Source: Sphaerisporangium sp040685555
Lineage (GTDB): Bacteria > Actinomycetota > Actinomycetes > Streptosporangiales > Streptosporangiaceae
Length of the DNA: 64,000 bases
Assembly: GCF_040685555.1 (NCBI RefSeq)
Contig: NZ_JBFBIK010000014.1
Span: 1 to 64,000, forward strand
Reading direction: 5' to 3'
The stretch's first letter is position 1, and every line of letters begins with the position of its first letter. Under the pieces are notes generated by a model that was not told the DNA's origin, ran no database searches, and was given only the letters and a program-made list of their open reading frames with translations. The translations under genes were made by a program, and so were the position numbers. Below are positions 52,498 through 60,757 of this stretch, piece after piece.

Positions 52498-53295
52498 TCA
52501 TGCGGTGGCCTGGGGGACCGCTTCGTACAGGGCCCAGTCGGCGCTGATCGCGCCGGCGGCCTGCAGCAGCAGCGGCAGGTGTTCGTCCCTCAGCCGCTCC
52601 ACGGACGTCTCGGCGGCGTGCGCGTTGACGTTCACCGCCGCGATGACGTTGCCCAGCCCGTCGCGCAGCGGAGCAGCCACGGACCTGATGCCCAGGGCGA
52701 GCTGTTCGTCGGTCAGCGCCCATCCCTTGGCGCGCACCACGCGCAGCGCCGCCTCTCGGTCTTCGGGAGTGGGCCGCCACCGCGGCTCGATGCCGGAACG
52801 GCTCGGCTCGGCGACGACGCGCTCCACCTCAGACGGCGGCAAGGCGGCCAGCAGCACCTTTCCGAGGGAAGTCTGCAGCGCGGGGAAACGCGTGCCGATC
52901 TGCACCGACAGCGTTACGATCTTCGGTACGGCGACCCGGGCGACGTACACGATGTCGGACCCGTCGAGCTGCGCGATGGACGACGACTCTCCCGTACGCG
53001 CCACCAGCCACTGCAGGTGTGGCCTGGCCACCTCCCACAGCCCCATCGAGCGCACGTAGGAAAGGCCCAGTTCGAGCACGCGGGGAGTGAGCGCGAAGCC
53101 GCTCTGCTCGGCCCTGGCGTACCCCAGCTCCTGCAGTGTCAGCAGGATGCGACGCGCCGTCGGGCGGGCCAGGCCGGCGGCGGTCGCCACCTCGGTCAGG
53201 GACATGACGGGGCGCCCGGGCCGGAACACCCTGATCACATCGAGGCCACGGGCCAGGGCCTCGATGAAGTCGGGTCCGGTGTCACCACGTGCCAT
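52498..53295 (-). CDS. IclR-family transcriptional regulator (aromatic catabolism)
   Basis: 265 residues. The HTH at residues 30-60 (MSLTEVATAAGLARPTARRI) is followed by the IclR effector domain (FPALQTSLGKVLLAALPPSE, WALTDEQLALGIRSVAAPLR and VIAAVNVNAHA). It is close in type to PcaR/PobR/PcaU regulators of protocatechuate and hydroxybenzoate pathways. It lies 172 bp from the end of the amidohydrolase gene on the same strand. A variant of the palindrome that fronts both divergent catabolic units occurs upstream of iclR (53451-53464), suggesting autoregulation. Confidence 0.93.
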   Translation of the reverse strand: MARGDTGPDFIEALARGLDVIRVFRPGRPVMSLTEVATAAGLARPTARRILLTLQELGYARAEQSGFALTPRVLELGLSYVRSMGLWEVARPHLQWLVARTGESSSIAQLDGSDIVYVARVAVPKIVTLSVQIGTRFPALQTSLGKVLLAALPPSEVERVVAEPSRSGIEPRWRPTPEDREAALRVVRAKGWALTDEQLALGIRSVAAPLRDGLGNVIAAVNVNAHAAETSVERLRDEHLPLLLQAAGAISADWALYEAVPQATA

Positions 53296-53450
53296 GAGCG
53301 CCTCCCTCGCCTCGATCCGCCGATCCGACTCTAGCGCCCGCGAGCAGTCCTTCTGTCCGCACAGCGGCGGGCTCGCGATGTGATGTTCAGCCTGTTGATC
53401 CGCCCTTCCTGGCTATATCGGCGCCTGCGGCGCCAGTGCTGACCGCTCAT

Positions 53451-53464
53451 CGGACATTCGTCCG
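53451..53464. promoter_or_regulatory. Variant operator upstream of iclR
   Basis: CGGACATTCGTCCG keeps the outer CGGAC/GTCCG arms of the two perfect sites at 54959 and 55110 and differs in three central bases. It lies about 156 bp before the iclR ATG, just past the amidohydrolase stop. Confidence 0.5.
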
Positions 53465-53467
53465 CCC

Positions 53468-54916
53468 TTACTGGGCGTGCGTCGCCGAACTGCGGTAGTC
53501 GGTGTACGTGTAGGGGTTGTCGAGGATCTTGGTCTCGGGAATGTCGGGGTTCATCCCCTTCTGCCATGCCTCCTCGCCCATCGTCGACCGCAGGTGCTCG
53601 ATCGTCCGCTCGATTTCGCGGCGGGCCGCGGCGAGGTCGACGCCGACCAGCCGGTGGTCGTGCTTCACCACCCGGCCGTTCACGAGCACGGTGTGAACGT
53701 CCCCGCGCTGGGCCTGGAACGCGACGTGGCCGAAGGGGTTGAGCAGCGGGAACGAGACCGGCGAGGCGTCGTTCTTGATAAGGACGAGGTCGGCCTTCCT
53801 GCCGGGCTCGATCCTGCCGAGGTCGTGGTCGCGGCCGATGGCACGGGCTCCGCCGCGGGTGGCCCATTCGACGACCTGGTCGGCGCGCAGGCTGCAGTGG
53901 GTGATGGTGTCGCCCTTGGCGTGCGCCTGCATGTGCTCGCGGGAGCGGTCGGCGCCGAGCGTGGTGCGCATGGCGGAGAACAGGTCGCCGCTCCACCACA
54001 CGCTGGTGTCCATCGAGAGCGACACCGGGATGTCGTGGGCGCGGATGGCCCAGGTGGGCGGGTAGCCCTGACCGGCGCTCTGCTCGCTCTCGGTCGAGAC
54101 GGAGATGGATCCGCCCGTGGCGGCGATGCGGTGGTAGGAGTCGGCCGACAGCGACGCGGCGTGCACGTACACCGTCTCGGGGGTCATGAAGCCGTGGTCG
54201 TGCATGAGGCGGATGCCGTCGTCGCTGGTCGCGCCCCAGACGCCGGCGTGGGTGGTGACCGCGACGCCGAGCTCGCGCGCCACCTCGAAGGCGGGCTTCT
54301 CAGGGAAGGCCGGGTCGCCGGTGACGTCGAACGCGATCTGGAAGCCCAGCATGTCGTCCCCGGTGATCCGCCGGCGCACGAAGTCGCGGAACTCCGGCGT
54401 GCCGGTCCACTCCGCGGGCGGCTGCTGGATGTTGCCGTACGCCAGCACGAACCGGCCGGGCACCGACCGCAGCGCGTCGACGGCCGCGTCGGCGTGGTCG
54501 ACGGTCCGCAGTCCGTGCGACCAGTCGACGACGGTCGTGACGCCGGCGTCGAGGGCCTCGATCGCGGCGAGCAGGTTGCCCGCGTGCACGTCCTCGGGCC
54601 GGAACAGCTTTCCGTACTCCAGGTAGTACCAGACGAAGTACTGCGTCAGGGTCCAGTCGGCGCCGTAGCCGCGCATGGCGGTCTGCCACATGTGCCGGTG
54701 AGTGTCGATCATGCCGGGCATGACGATGCCGTCGCTCGCGTCGATCTCGATCGTGCCGTCCGGAACCGGCAGCTCAGGCCCGAGCGCGGCGATCCGCTCC
54801 CCGGTGACGAGGACGTCGGTACGGGTGAGGACGCTGTGACCGTCGTCCATCGGCAGGACGGTGCCGCCTCGCAGCACCACCGGTCGTCCGGATTCGAGCT
54901 CGGTCCACTCGTTCAT
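53468..54916 (-). CDS. Amidohydrolase / cytosine-deaminase-type hydrolase (TrzA/SAH-deaminase-like)
   Basis: A 482-residue amidohydrolase-superfamily enzyme of the deaminase/chlorohydrolase branch. Metal ligands: HxH at residues 73-75 (MIDTHRHMW), His in VAVTTHAGVWG, the later VHAASLSADS, and Asp in PVSLSMDTSVWWSGD. The typical tail A..GA.A.G....G.I..G..AD is ATRGGARAIGRDHDLGRIEP followed by GRKADLVLI. These enzymes hydrolyse C-N or C-Cl bonds on purine, triazine or similar rings. ATG 54916 has GAGGAG 6 bp upstream; the longer frame is not used. It is divergent from the CoA-transferase/LigBA operon and shares its palindromic operator. Confidence 0.9.
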   Translation of the reverse strand: MNEWTELESGRPVVLRGGTVLPMDDGHSVLTRTDVLVTGERIAALGPELPVPDGTIEIDASDGIVMPGMIDTHRHMWQTAMRGYGADWTLTQYFVWYYLEYGKLFRPEDVHAGNLLAAIEALDAGVTTVVDWSHGLRTVDHADAAVDALRSVPGRFVLAYGNIQQPPAEWTGTPEFRDFVRRRITGDDMLGFQIAFDVTGDPAFPEKPAFEVARELGVAVTTHAGVWGATSDDGIRLMHDHGFMTPETVYVHAASLSADSYHRIAATGGSISVSTESEQSAGQGYPPTWAIRAHDIPVSLSMDTSVWWSGDLFSAMRTTLGADRSREHMQAHAKGDTITHCSLRADQVVEWATRGGARAIGRDHDLGRIEPGRKADLVLIKNDASPVSFPLLNPFGHVAFQAQRGDVHTVLVNGRVVKHDHRLVGVDLAAARREIERTIEHLRSTMGEEAWQKGMNPDIPETKILDNPYTYTDYRSSATHAQ

Positions 54917-54958
54917 CGCTGGCTCCTCACCGTGCGCCGGCCGTTGACGGCTGTTCGC

Positions 54959-54972
54959 CGGACAATTGTCCG
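54959..54972. promoter_or_regulatory. Perfect 14-bp palindrome before the amidohydrolase gene
   Basis: CGGACAATTGTCCG, 42 bp upstream of the amidohydrolase ATG. An identical copy lies 40 bp upstream of the divergent CoA-transferase ATG, and a variant lies upstream of iclR. The symmetric placement indicates a dimeric regulator, most simply the neighbouring IclR protein. Confidence 0.65.
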
Positions 54973-55109
54973 CTAGGCGGTTATCCTTCTTCGGAGCTAC
55001 TGTGATGACGTGCCATCCGCATGTCAAGAGCGATGTTCTGGTCACCGCTTCCAGGCCACAAAGGCGACCTCTTGACCGACGCAGTAGAAATCCCCCAAAA
55101 TCGCCAGTG

Positions 55110-55123
55110 CGGACAATTGTCCG
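55110..55123. promoter_or_regulatory. Perfect 14-bp palindrome before the CoA-transferase operon
   Basis: Identical CGGACAATTGTCCG, 40 bp upstream of the CoA-transferase ATG. A half-site (CGGAC) follows at 55129-55133, giving a possible second contact. Confidence 0.65.
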
Positions 55124-55163
55124 GCAAACGGACGAATGTGGAACGTGGGGAGGTCGGGGCCGG

Positions 55164-56357
55164 ATGACGGAGAGCACGGCAGTGGACGGGCCCGCCGAGA
55201 GCGGGCCACTGTCCGGCGTGCTGGTGGCCGACTTCTCCCGGGTCCTGGCAGGCCCGTACGCCACGATGCTGCTGGCGGACATGGGCGCCCAGGTCATCAA
55301 GGTCGAGGGGCCCAAGGGGGACGACACCCGCACCTGGATGCCGCCGGTGCGCGACGAGGCGTCGACCTACTACCTCGGCGTCAACCGGGGGAAGCAGTCG
55401 ATCGCACTCGATCTACGCGACGAGGCCGACGCGGAGGTGGCAAGGGAGCTCGCCCGCCGCGCCGACGTGCTGGTGGAGAACTTCAAGCCGGGCGGCCTCG
55501 CGAAGTACGGGCTCGACTTCGCGTCCGTCACGGCCGCCAACCCCGGCGTCGTGTACGCGTCGATCACCGGGTTCGGCTCCGGCGCCGGAAGCGACGTGCC
55601 CGGCTATGACCTCATGGTGCAGGCCATGTCCGGCCTGATGAGCCTCACCGGGGACCCGGAAGGCCCGCCGTACCGGGCCGGGATCTCGGTCTTCGACGTG
55701 ATGGCCGGCAACCACGCGCTCGTCGGGATCCTCGCCGCCCTGCGGCACCGCGACGCCACCGGCCAGGGCCAGCACGTCGAGGTCAACCTGCTGTCGTCGG
55801 CGCTCACCGGGCTGGTCAACCACAGCTCCGCCTACGTCGCCGGTGGGGTCGTGCCGTTCCGCATGGGCAACGCGCATCCAAGCGTGTTCCCCTACGAGCC
55901 GCTCCCCACCGCGGACAACGACCTCATCGTGGCCGCCGGCAACGACGCGCAGTTCCGCAGGCTCTGCGAGGTGCTCGGCATCCCCCAGGTCGCGGACGAC
56001 CCGCGGTTCGCCCTCAACGCCGACCGCACGGCACGACGTGCGGAGCTGCGGCCCATCCTCGTGGAACGGCTCGCCACGCGCGGCGCGGTGGAGTGGTTCG
56101 AGCTGCTGCTCAAGGCCGGCGTGCCCAGCGGGCCGATCAACACCATCGACGGCGGGTTCGCGATGGCCGAGCGGTTCGGGCTCGACCCGATCGTGGAGGT
56201 CGGCGAGGGCGACCGCGCGGTCCCGACCACGCGCCACCCCATCCGGTTCTCGGCGACCCCCGTCGGCTACCGGCTGCCGCCGCCCGAGCTGGACGAGCAC
56301 GGCGCGCGGCTGCGTGAATGGCTGACCGGCCCACCGAAGGAGGATGGCGGTGCCTGA
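55164..56357 (+). CDS. CaiB/BaiF class III CoA-transferase
   Basis: 397 residues, family III CoA-transferase: VLVADFSRVLAGPYATMLLA, DMGAQVIKVEGPKGDDTR, LVENFKPGGLAKYGLD, the catalytic Asp 149 in PGYDLMVQAMSGLM and the later VPFRMGNAHPSVFPYE and FAMAERFGLDPIVEVG. These enzymes move CoA from one acyl-CoA to a carboxylate through an Asp-CoA intermediate. ATG 55164 begins just before the conserved domain. Its last 14 bases overlap the start of the citryl-CoA-lyase-like gene, so the two are coupled and probably sequential. First gene of the ring-cleavage operon. Confidence 0.93.
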   Translation: MTESTAVDGPAESGPLSGVLVADFSRVLAGPYATMLLADMGAQVIKVEGPKGDDTRTWMPPVRDEASTYYLGVNRGKQSIALDLRDEADAEVARELARRADVLVENFKPGGLAKYGLDFASVTAANPGVVYASITGFGSGAGSDVPGYDLMVQAMSGLMSLTGDPEGPPYRAGISVFDVMAGNHALVGILAALRHRDATGQGQHVEVNLLSSALTGLVNHSSAYVAGGVVPFRMGNAHPSVFPYEPLPTADNDLIVAAGNDAQFRRLCEVLGIPQVADDPRFALNADRTARRAELRPILVERLATRGAVEWFELLLKAGVPSGPINTIDGGFAMAERFGLDPIVEVGEGDRAVPTTRHPIRFSATPVGYRLPPPELDEHGARLREWLTGPPKEDGGA

Positions 56358-57171
56358 GTACCCCACCGCGCTGGGGGCGTCCTCGCCGACGTCGATCACC
56401 CTGCTCGGCCACGACCTGGCAGAGGACGTGATGGGCAAGGTCGGGTTCGGAGAGCTGGCCTTCTGGCTGGCGGCCCAGCGGCGGCCCACGTCCGGGGAGA
56501 CCCGCGTGTTCGAGGCCGTCCTCGCCGCGCTGGCCGACCACGGCTTCACCCCCACCGCGATCGTGACCCGGCTGACCTACCTGTCGGCGCCCGACTCCAT
56601 CCAGGGCGCGCTCGCGGCCGGGCTGCTCGGCGGCGGATCCCGCTTCCTCGGCGTGACCGAGGACTGCGGCCGGTTCCTGCACGACGTGCTGACCTCGCTC
56701 GACGAGGCGCCGCCCGCCGACGACGCCGGCTGGGACGCGCTCGCCCTGGAGACCGTACGGCGGCAGCGGGAGGCGAAGCGGTTCATCCCCGGCCTCGGGC
56801 ACCACGTGCACAAGGAGGGCGACCCCCGCACGCCGCGGCTCATGGGGATCGCCGCCGAGGAGGGCCTCTTCGGACCGCACCTGTCGCTGTTCGCCGCCAT
56901 CGGCCGTGTCCATCCGCGGGTGCTCGGCCGGACGCTGCCGCTCAACGGGGCCGGCGTCTGCGGCGCCGCGCTCGCCGACCTGGGCCTGCCGCTGGAGCTG
57001 CTGCGCGGCTTCGCCCTCCTCGCCCGTACGGCGGGGCTGATCGGCCAGCTCGCCGAGGAGCTGCGCCGTCCCGTGGCCAACGAGATCTTCCTGTCGGTGG
57101 ACCTCAACAACCGCTCCGTACCGCCCGAGCCGTACACCCCCGCCTTCGACACTGGAGGTTCGCATGGCTGA
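56344..57171 (+). CDS. Citryl-CoA lyase-like protein (citrate-synthase fold)
   Basis: 275 residues with a single citrate-synthase small/large-domain core. The second catalytic His region is GLGHHVHKEGDPRTPRL (like GFGHRVYKxxDPR of citrate synthase); FGELAFWLAAQRRPTSGE and LTYLSAPDSIQGALAAGLLG correspond to the N-terminal core, and the expected catalytic Asp region is replaced by LNGAGVCGAALADLG. The short length is that of citryl-CoA lyase and related CoA-thioester lyases rather than of synthases. It overlaps the CoA-transferase and LigB genes on both sides, so it likely acts on the CoA ester made by the former. Confidence 0.82.
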   Translation: MAVPEYPTALGASSPTSITLLGHDLAEDVMGKVGFGELAFWLAAQRRPTSGETRVFEAVLAALADHGFTPTAIVTRLTYLSAPDSIQGALAAGLLGGGSRFLGVTEDCGRFLHDVLTSLDEAPPADDAGWDALALETVRRQREAKRFIPGLGHHVHKEGDPRTPRLMGIAAEEGLFGPHLSLFAAIGRVHPRVLGRTLPLNGAGVCGAALADLGLPLELLRGFALLARTAGLIGQLAEELRRPVANEIFLSVDLNNRSVPPEPYTPAFDTGGSHG

Positions 57172-58027
57172 ACTGGTCGCGGTCATCGCGTCCACCCACC
57201 ACCCGTTCTACTACCGCGCCAGCACCTCCACCGGAGACGACCGTCCCCCCTTCGCGGACGAGTGGGTGCGCAAGGTGGAGGCGTTCCGCGAGACGCTGAC
57301 GAAGGCGCGGCCGGACGTGCTGGTCATGGTCGGCTCCGACCACTTCCACCAGCTCTGGCTGGACAACATGCCGCAGTTCCTCATCGGCAAGGCCCCGTTC
57401 TACGACGCGAACTTCTACAACGAGGAGCGCGAGTTCGGCCTGCCGCGGATGCTGATGACGGGCCAGGAGGACCTGTCGGGCTACCTGTTGCGGGAAGGCC
57501 TGGACGCCGGCTTCGACCTCGCCTTCTCCAACGAACTGCGGATCGACCACTCGATCACCTGCCCGATCATCACCCTGCGCCCGCAGAACGACCTGCCGAT
57601 CGTGCCGATCTACACCAACATCTTCGCCCCGCCCCTCCCGCGGCCGAAGCGCTTCGTGCAACTCGGGCGCACCATCCGCGAGCTGGTCGAGTCGTGGCCG
57701 GCGGACAAGCGGGTCGCGGTCATCGGCACCGGGCACCTGTCGCTGGAGCTCGGCGGGCCGCGCCAGTTCGGCCCGCACGGGCCCGACCCCGAGTTCGACC
57801 GCAAGGCCGTCGAGTGGATCTCGTCCGGTGACCTGGAGGGCTGCCTCGCCGAGGTCACCCTCGACAGCCTGCACCTGCCCGGCAACGCCACCCACGGCTT
57901 CATGGACTTCATGCTGATGATGGGCGTGGCGGGCGAGGGCCGCAAAGCCGACTACGTGGACACCTACGACCTGTTCCACACCATGGAGGCCTACTTCACC
58001 TGGTACCCCAACGGAGGCCCGGCGTGA
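57164..58027 (+). CDS. ligB: Extradiol ring-cleavage dioxygenase, catalytic subunit (LigB-type)
   Basis: A 287-residue class III extradiol dioxygenase. The iron ligands and catalytic base are visible: IASTHHPFYY (His 12), VMVGSDHFHQLW (His 60/62) and, further on, an acidic ligand region around the HSITCPIITL and GTGHLSLELGG motifs. It is the catalytic partner of the LigA gene that follows. Known members cleave protocatechuate at the 4,5 bond, gallate, 3-O-methylgallate or 2-aminophenols. Overlap with both neighbours. The exact substrate is open. Confidence 0.9.
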   Translation: MAELVAVIASTHHPFYYRASTSTGDDRPPFADEWVRKVEAFRETLTKARPDVLVMVGSDHFHQLWLDNMPQFLIGKAPFYDANFYNEEREFGLPRMLMTGQEDLSGYLLREGLDAGFDLAFSNELRIDHSITCPIITLRPQNDLPIVPIYTNIFAPPLPRPKRFVQLGRTIRELVESWPADKRVAVIGTGHLSLELGGPRQFGPHGPDPEFDRKAVEWISSGDLEGCLAEVTLDSLHLPGNATHGFMDFMLMMGVAGEGRKADYVDTYDLFHTMEAYFTWYPNGGPA

Positions 58028-58383
58028 GCAAGTACCTGCTGAACAAGTTCCTGTTCACCGTCGACCGCGACCCCGAGCTCGTCCAGCGCTACCGGGAGGA
58101 GCCGAGGGCGACCGTGGAGATGTGGGAGGCGGGGTACGCCAACCGCATCCTCAACTGCCACGACGGTGAGTCGTCCACCTGGCTGCGGTTCGACGACGTC
58201 GAGCGCGAGGCCCTGGCGACGCACGACTACCCGAAGCTGTTCGACCTGGGCGCGCACCCGTTCCTCACGCTCACGCTGTTCATCGCCATGTTCGAGCGCG
58301 ACCACGGGCCGATGGGCTTCCAGCTGGAGTACGCCCGGCGGCTCGCGCACGCGACCCTGCCCTACCCCGACATCGCCACCTGA
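58024..58383 (+). CDS. ligA: LigA-type small subunit of the extradiol dioxygenase
   Basis: 119 residues, all helical: YLLNKFLFTVDRDPELVQRY, REEPRATVEMWEAGYA and LGAHPFLTLTLFIAMFER, the pattern of the protocatechuate 4,5-dioxygenase alpha chain, which closes the active site of the LigB subunit. GTG 58024 overlaps the ligB stop (GTGA). Here ligA follows ligB, the reverse of the Sphingobium order. It ends the operon. Confidence 0.88.
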   Translation: MSKYLLNKFLFTVDRDPELVQRYREEPRATVEMWEAGYANRILNCHDGESSTWLRFDDVEREALATHDYPKLFDLGAHPFLTLTLFIAMFERDHGPMGFQLEYARRLAHATLPYPDIAT

Positions 58384-58431
58384 CCGCCTGCGCGAAGACT
58401 GATCGCCTGCCACGCGGGTAGCGGGTCTCGG

Positions 58432-59994
58432 ATGCGTATACAGCACTGGTTCCTCACCGACGAGGAAAGAGGCAATCCCGCGACCAAGCTCGACGCCTGG
58501 TCCACGGGGAACGACGTACGCCCGCTCATCCACGGCGCGACCTACTTCGCCGAGCTGAAGACCCGAGTCGACGGGCTGAAGAAGGACGACCTGCTGCTGT
58601 TCGCCGACTGGCGGGGGGACCCCGACGAGCGGCTCACCGAAGGCGGGCCCGGCGTCGGCGACGCGATGGCGGCCGCGGCGAGCAGAGGAGCACTGGTCAG
58701 GGGGCTCATCTGGCGCTCGCACCTGGACCGGCTCCGCTTCAGCGCGGCCGAGAATCGCCACCTGGGCCAGGAGATCGAGGCGGCGGGCGGGCAGGCCATC
58801 CTGGACACGCGTACCAAGCCGGGTGGCTCGCATCACCAGAAGTTCGTCATCCTCCGTCACGACGACGACTCGGCCAAGGATGTCGCCTTCGTCGGCGGCA
58901 TCGACCTGTGCCACAGCCGCCGCGACGACATCGACCATATGGGCGACCCGCAGGCCTGCCCGATGCCGGAGGCGTACGGCGAGCGGCCCCCGTGGCACGA
59001 CGTCCAGGTCTCCATACAGGGCCCGGCGGTCGCGGAGGTGGAGAAGGTCTTCTGCGAGCGCTGGGAGGACCCCGCGCCTGAGACCAGGGATCCGTTACGG
59101 CGGCTGCGCGACCACTTCGCCAAGATGGACGACATGCCCCCGCTGCCCAAGCCGGGACCACCGCCGCGCAGGGCGGGCACACACGCGGTGCAGATCCTGC
59201 GCACCTATCCCGCGAAGCACGACGCATACCCGTTCGCGCCACGCGGTGAGCGGAGCATCGCGTACGCCTACCAAAAGGTGCTGGGCAGGGCTCGTTCGCT
59301 GGTCTACCTGGAGGACCAGTACCTGTGGTCCACGGACGTGATCGAACCGTTCGCCGAGGCGCTGGAGCGCGAGCCGGATCTGCGGATGGTCATCGTGGTG
59401 CCACGCCACCCCGACCAGGACGGCTGGCTGGCCGGGGCGGCGAGCCTGATCGGCCGGGTCCACGCGCTGGACAGGCTGCTCGCGGCGGGCGGCGACCGGG
59501 TCGCGATCTACGACCTGGAGAACAACCAGGGCACGCCCGTCTACGTCCACGCCAAGGTGTGCGTGGTCGACGACGTGTGGGCCTCGATCGGCTCCGACAA
59601 CGTCAACCTGCGCTCGTGGAGCCATGACTCGGAGCTGAGCTGCGCCGTCCTCGACGAGCAGGAGGATCCGCGTCCGCCGTACGGCGCCGGGAAGTTCGCC
59701 CGCGACCTACGGCTGACGCTCATGGCCGAGCACCTCGCCCTGCCCGGCGACAGTGCGGAGCTGGACGAACTGTGTGATCCCATCACCGCGTTCGACGCTT
59801 TCGCCGCGTCCGCGGCCAGGCTCGACGCCTGGCACGCAGGCGGCCGCGAGGGCCCGCGCCCGCCGGGGCGGTTGCGTCCGCACCCTTCCCCCGAACTGAC
59901 CCGCTTCCGCAGGATCGTCGCTTCGCCGCTCTACCGGCTCGCGGTCGACCCCGACGGCCGCCCACCGTCTCTGCGCCGATCGGGGCGTTTCTAG
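58432..59994 (+). CDS. Phospholipase D-family protein
   Basis: 520 residues with two HxK motifs of the PLD superfamily. The first, SHHQKFVIL near residue 135-137, is followed by DVAFVGGIDLCHSRRD; the second, YVHAKVCVVDD near 373-375, is followed by ASIGSDNVNLRS. No signal peptide or membrane helix, so it is cytoplasmic, or released by another route. The family includes phospholipases, cardiolipin synthases and nucleases. This long actinomycete type is close to phospholipase D. It lies 49 bp after ligA but is probably an independent gene. Confidence 0.85.
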   Translation: MRIQHWFLTDEERGNPATKLDAWSTGNDVRPLIHGATYFAELKTRVDGLKKDDLLLFADWRGDPDERLTEGGPGVGDAMAAAASRGALVRGLIWRSHLDRLRFSAAENRHLGQEIEAAGGQAILDTRTKPGGSHHQKFVILRHDDDSAKDVAFVGGIDLCHSRRDDIDHMGDPQACPMPEAYGERPPWHDVQVSIQGPAVAEVEKVFCERWEDPAPETRDPLRRLRDHFAKMDDMPPLPKPGPPPRRAGTHAVQILRTYPAKHDAYPFAPRGERSIAYAYQKVLGRARSLVYLEDQYLWSTDVIEPFAEALEREPDLRMVIVVPRHPDQDGWLAGAASLIGRVHALDRLLAAGGDRVAIYDLENNQGTPVYVHAKVCVVDDVWASIGSDNVNLRSWSHDSELSCAVLDEQEDPRPPYGAGKFARDLRLTLMAEHLALPGDSAELDELCDPITAFDAFAASAARLDAWHAGGREGPRPPGRLRPHPSPELTRFRRIVASPLYRLAVDPDGRPPSLRRSGRF

Positions 59995-60085
59995 GCAGGC
60001 ACCGGCTCACGGGATCTCAGATGAGCCGCCGGGTCCGGTTGAGCTCCCCTGACCTGGTGAACTAGAGGTGAGCAGGGAGGATGCC

Positions 60086-60724
60086 ATGTCGAGAACTCCC
60101 GTCAACCATCCGATCTTCGCCCGGTTCTATCCCCCTGTCAGCCAGGCGCTGGAGCGCCGCGGGCTCGCGAACCGCCGCGAGGCGCTGCTGAGCGGTCTTC
60201 GCGGGGAGGTGATCGAAGTAGGCGCGGGGAACGGGCTGACCTTCCCCCACTACCCGCTCACCGTCGCCCGGGTGCTGGCGGTCGAACCCGAGGCGCGGCT
60301 GCGCCGGCTCGCGCAGGCGGCCGCGCGGAAGGCGCCGGTCCCGATCGAGGTGGTCGGCGGCCTGGCCTGCCGGTTGCCCGGCGAAGACCAGACCTTTGAC
60401 GCCGCGGTGCTGTCGCTGGTGCTGTGCTCGCTGCCCGATCCGGTGGCCGCGTTACGGGAGATATATCGGGTGCTCAAGCCCGGCGGGCAGTTGCGCTTCC
60501 TGGAACACGTCCGCGCCGATTCGACGGCCTTGATCCGGGTGCAGCGACTGTTGGACGCAGGCGTGTGGCCGCGCATGGCCGGTGGCTGTCACACCGGCCG
60601 CGACAGCGCCGCGGCGATCGAGCGCGCGGGGTTCACCATGGAACACCTGGAGCGGTTCTTGTTCGCCGGGATCCGCACGCCGGTCACCTTCTTCATCCTT
60701 GGTACGGCCTCGCGCGCCCGCTGA
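60086..60724 (+). CDS. Class I SAM-dependent methyltransferase
   Basis: 212 residues. SAM motif I EVIEVGAGNGLTF (residues 50-60), acidic motif II AVEPEARLRRL, post-I LPGEDQTFDAAVLSLVLCSL and GG-Q-LRFLEHV. This is the Methyltransf_11/ubiE-like group. ATG 60086 follows GGGAGG with 6-bp spacing; a GTG 18 bases upstream is less likely. Methyl acceptor unknown. It is convergent with the ABC exporter genes. Confidence 0.88.
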   Translation: MSRTPVNHPIFARFYPPVSQALERRGLANRREALLSGLRGEVIEVGAGNGLTFPHYPLTVARVLAVEPEARLRRLAQAAARKAPVPIEVVGGLACRLPGEDQTFDAAVLSLVLCSLPDPVAALREIYRVLKPGGQLRFLEHVRADSTALIRVQRLLDAGVWPRMAGGCHTGRDSAAAIERAGFTMEHLERFLFAGIRTPVTFFILGTASRAR

Positions 60725-60757
60725 GAGGTGAACGAACCAGGCCGCTCCTCCTTTGTC

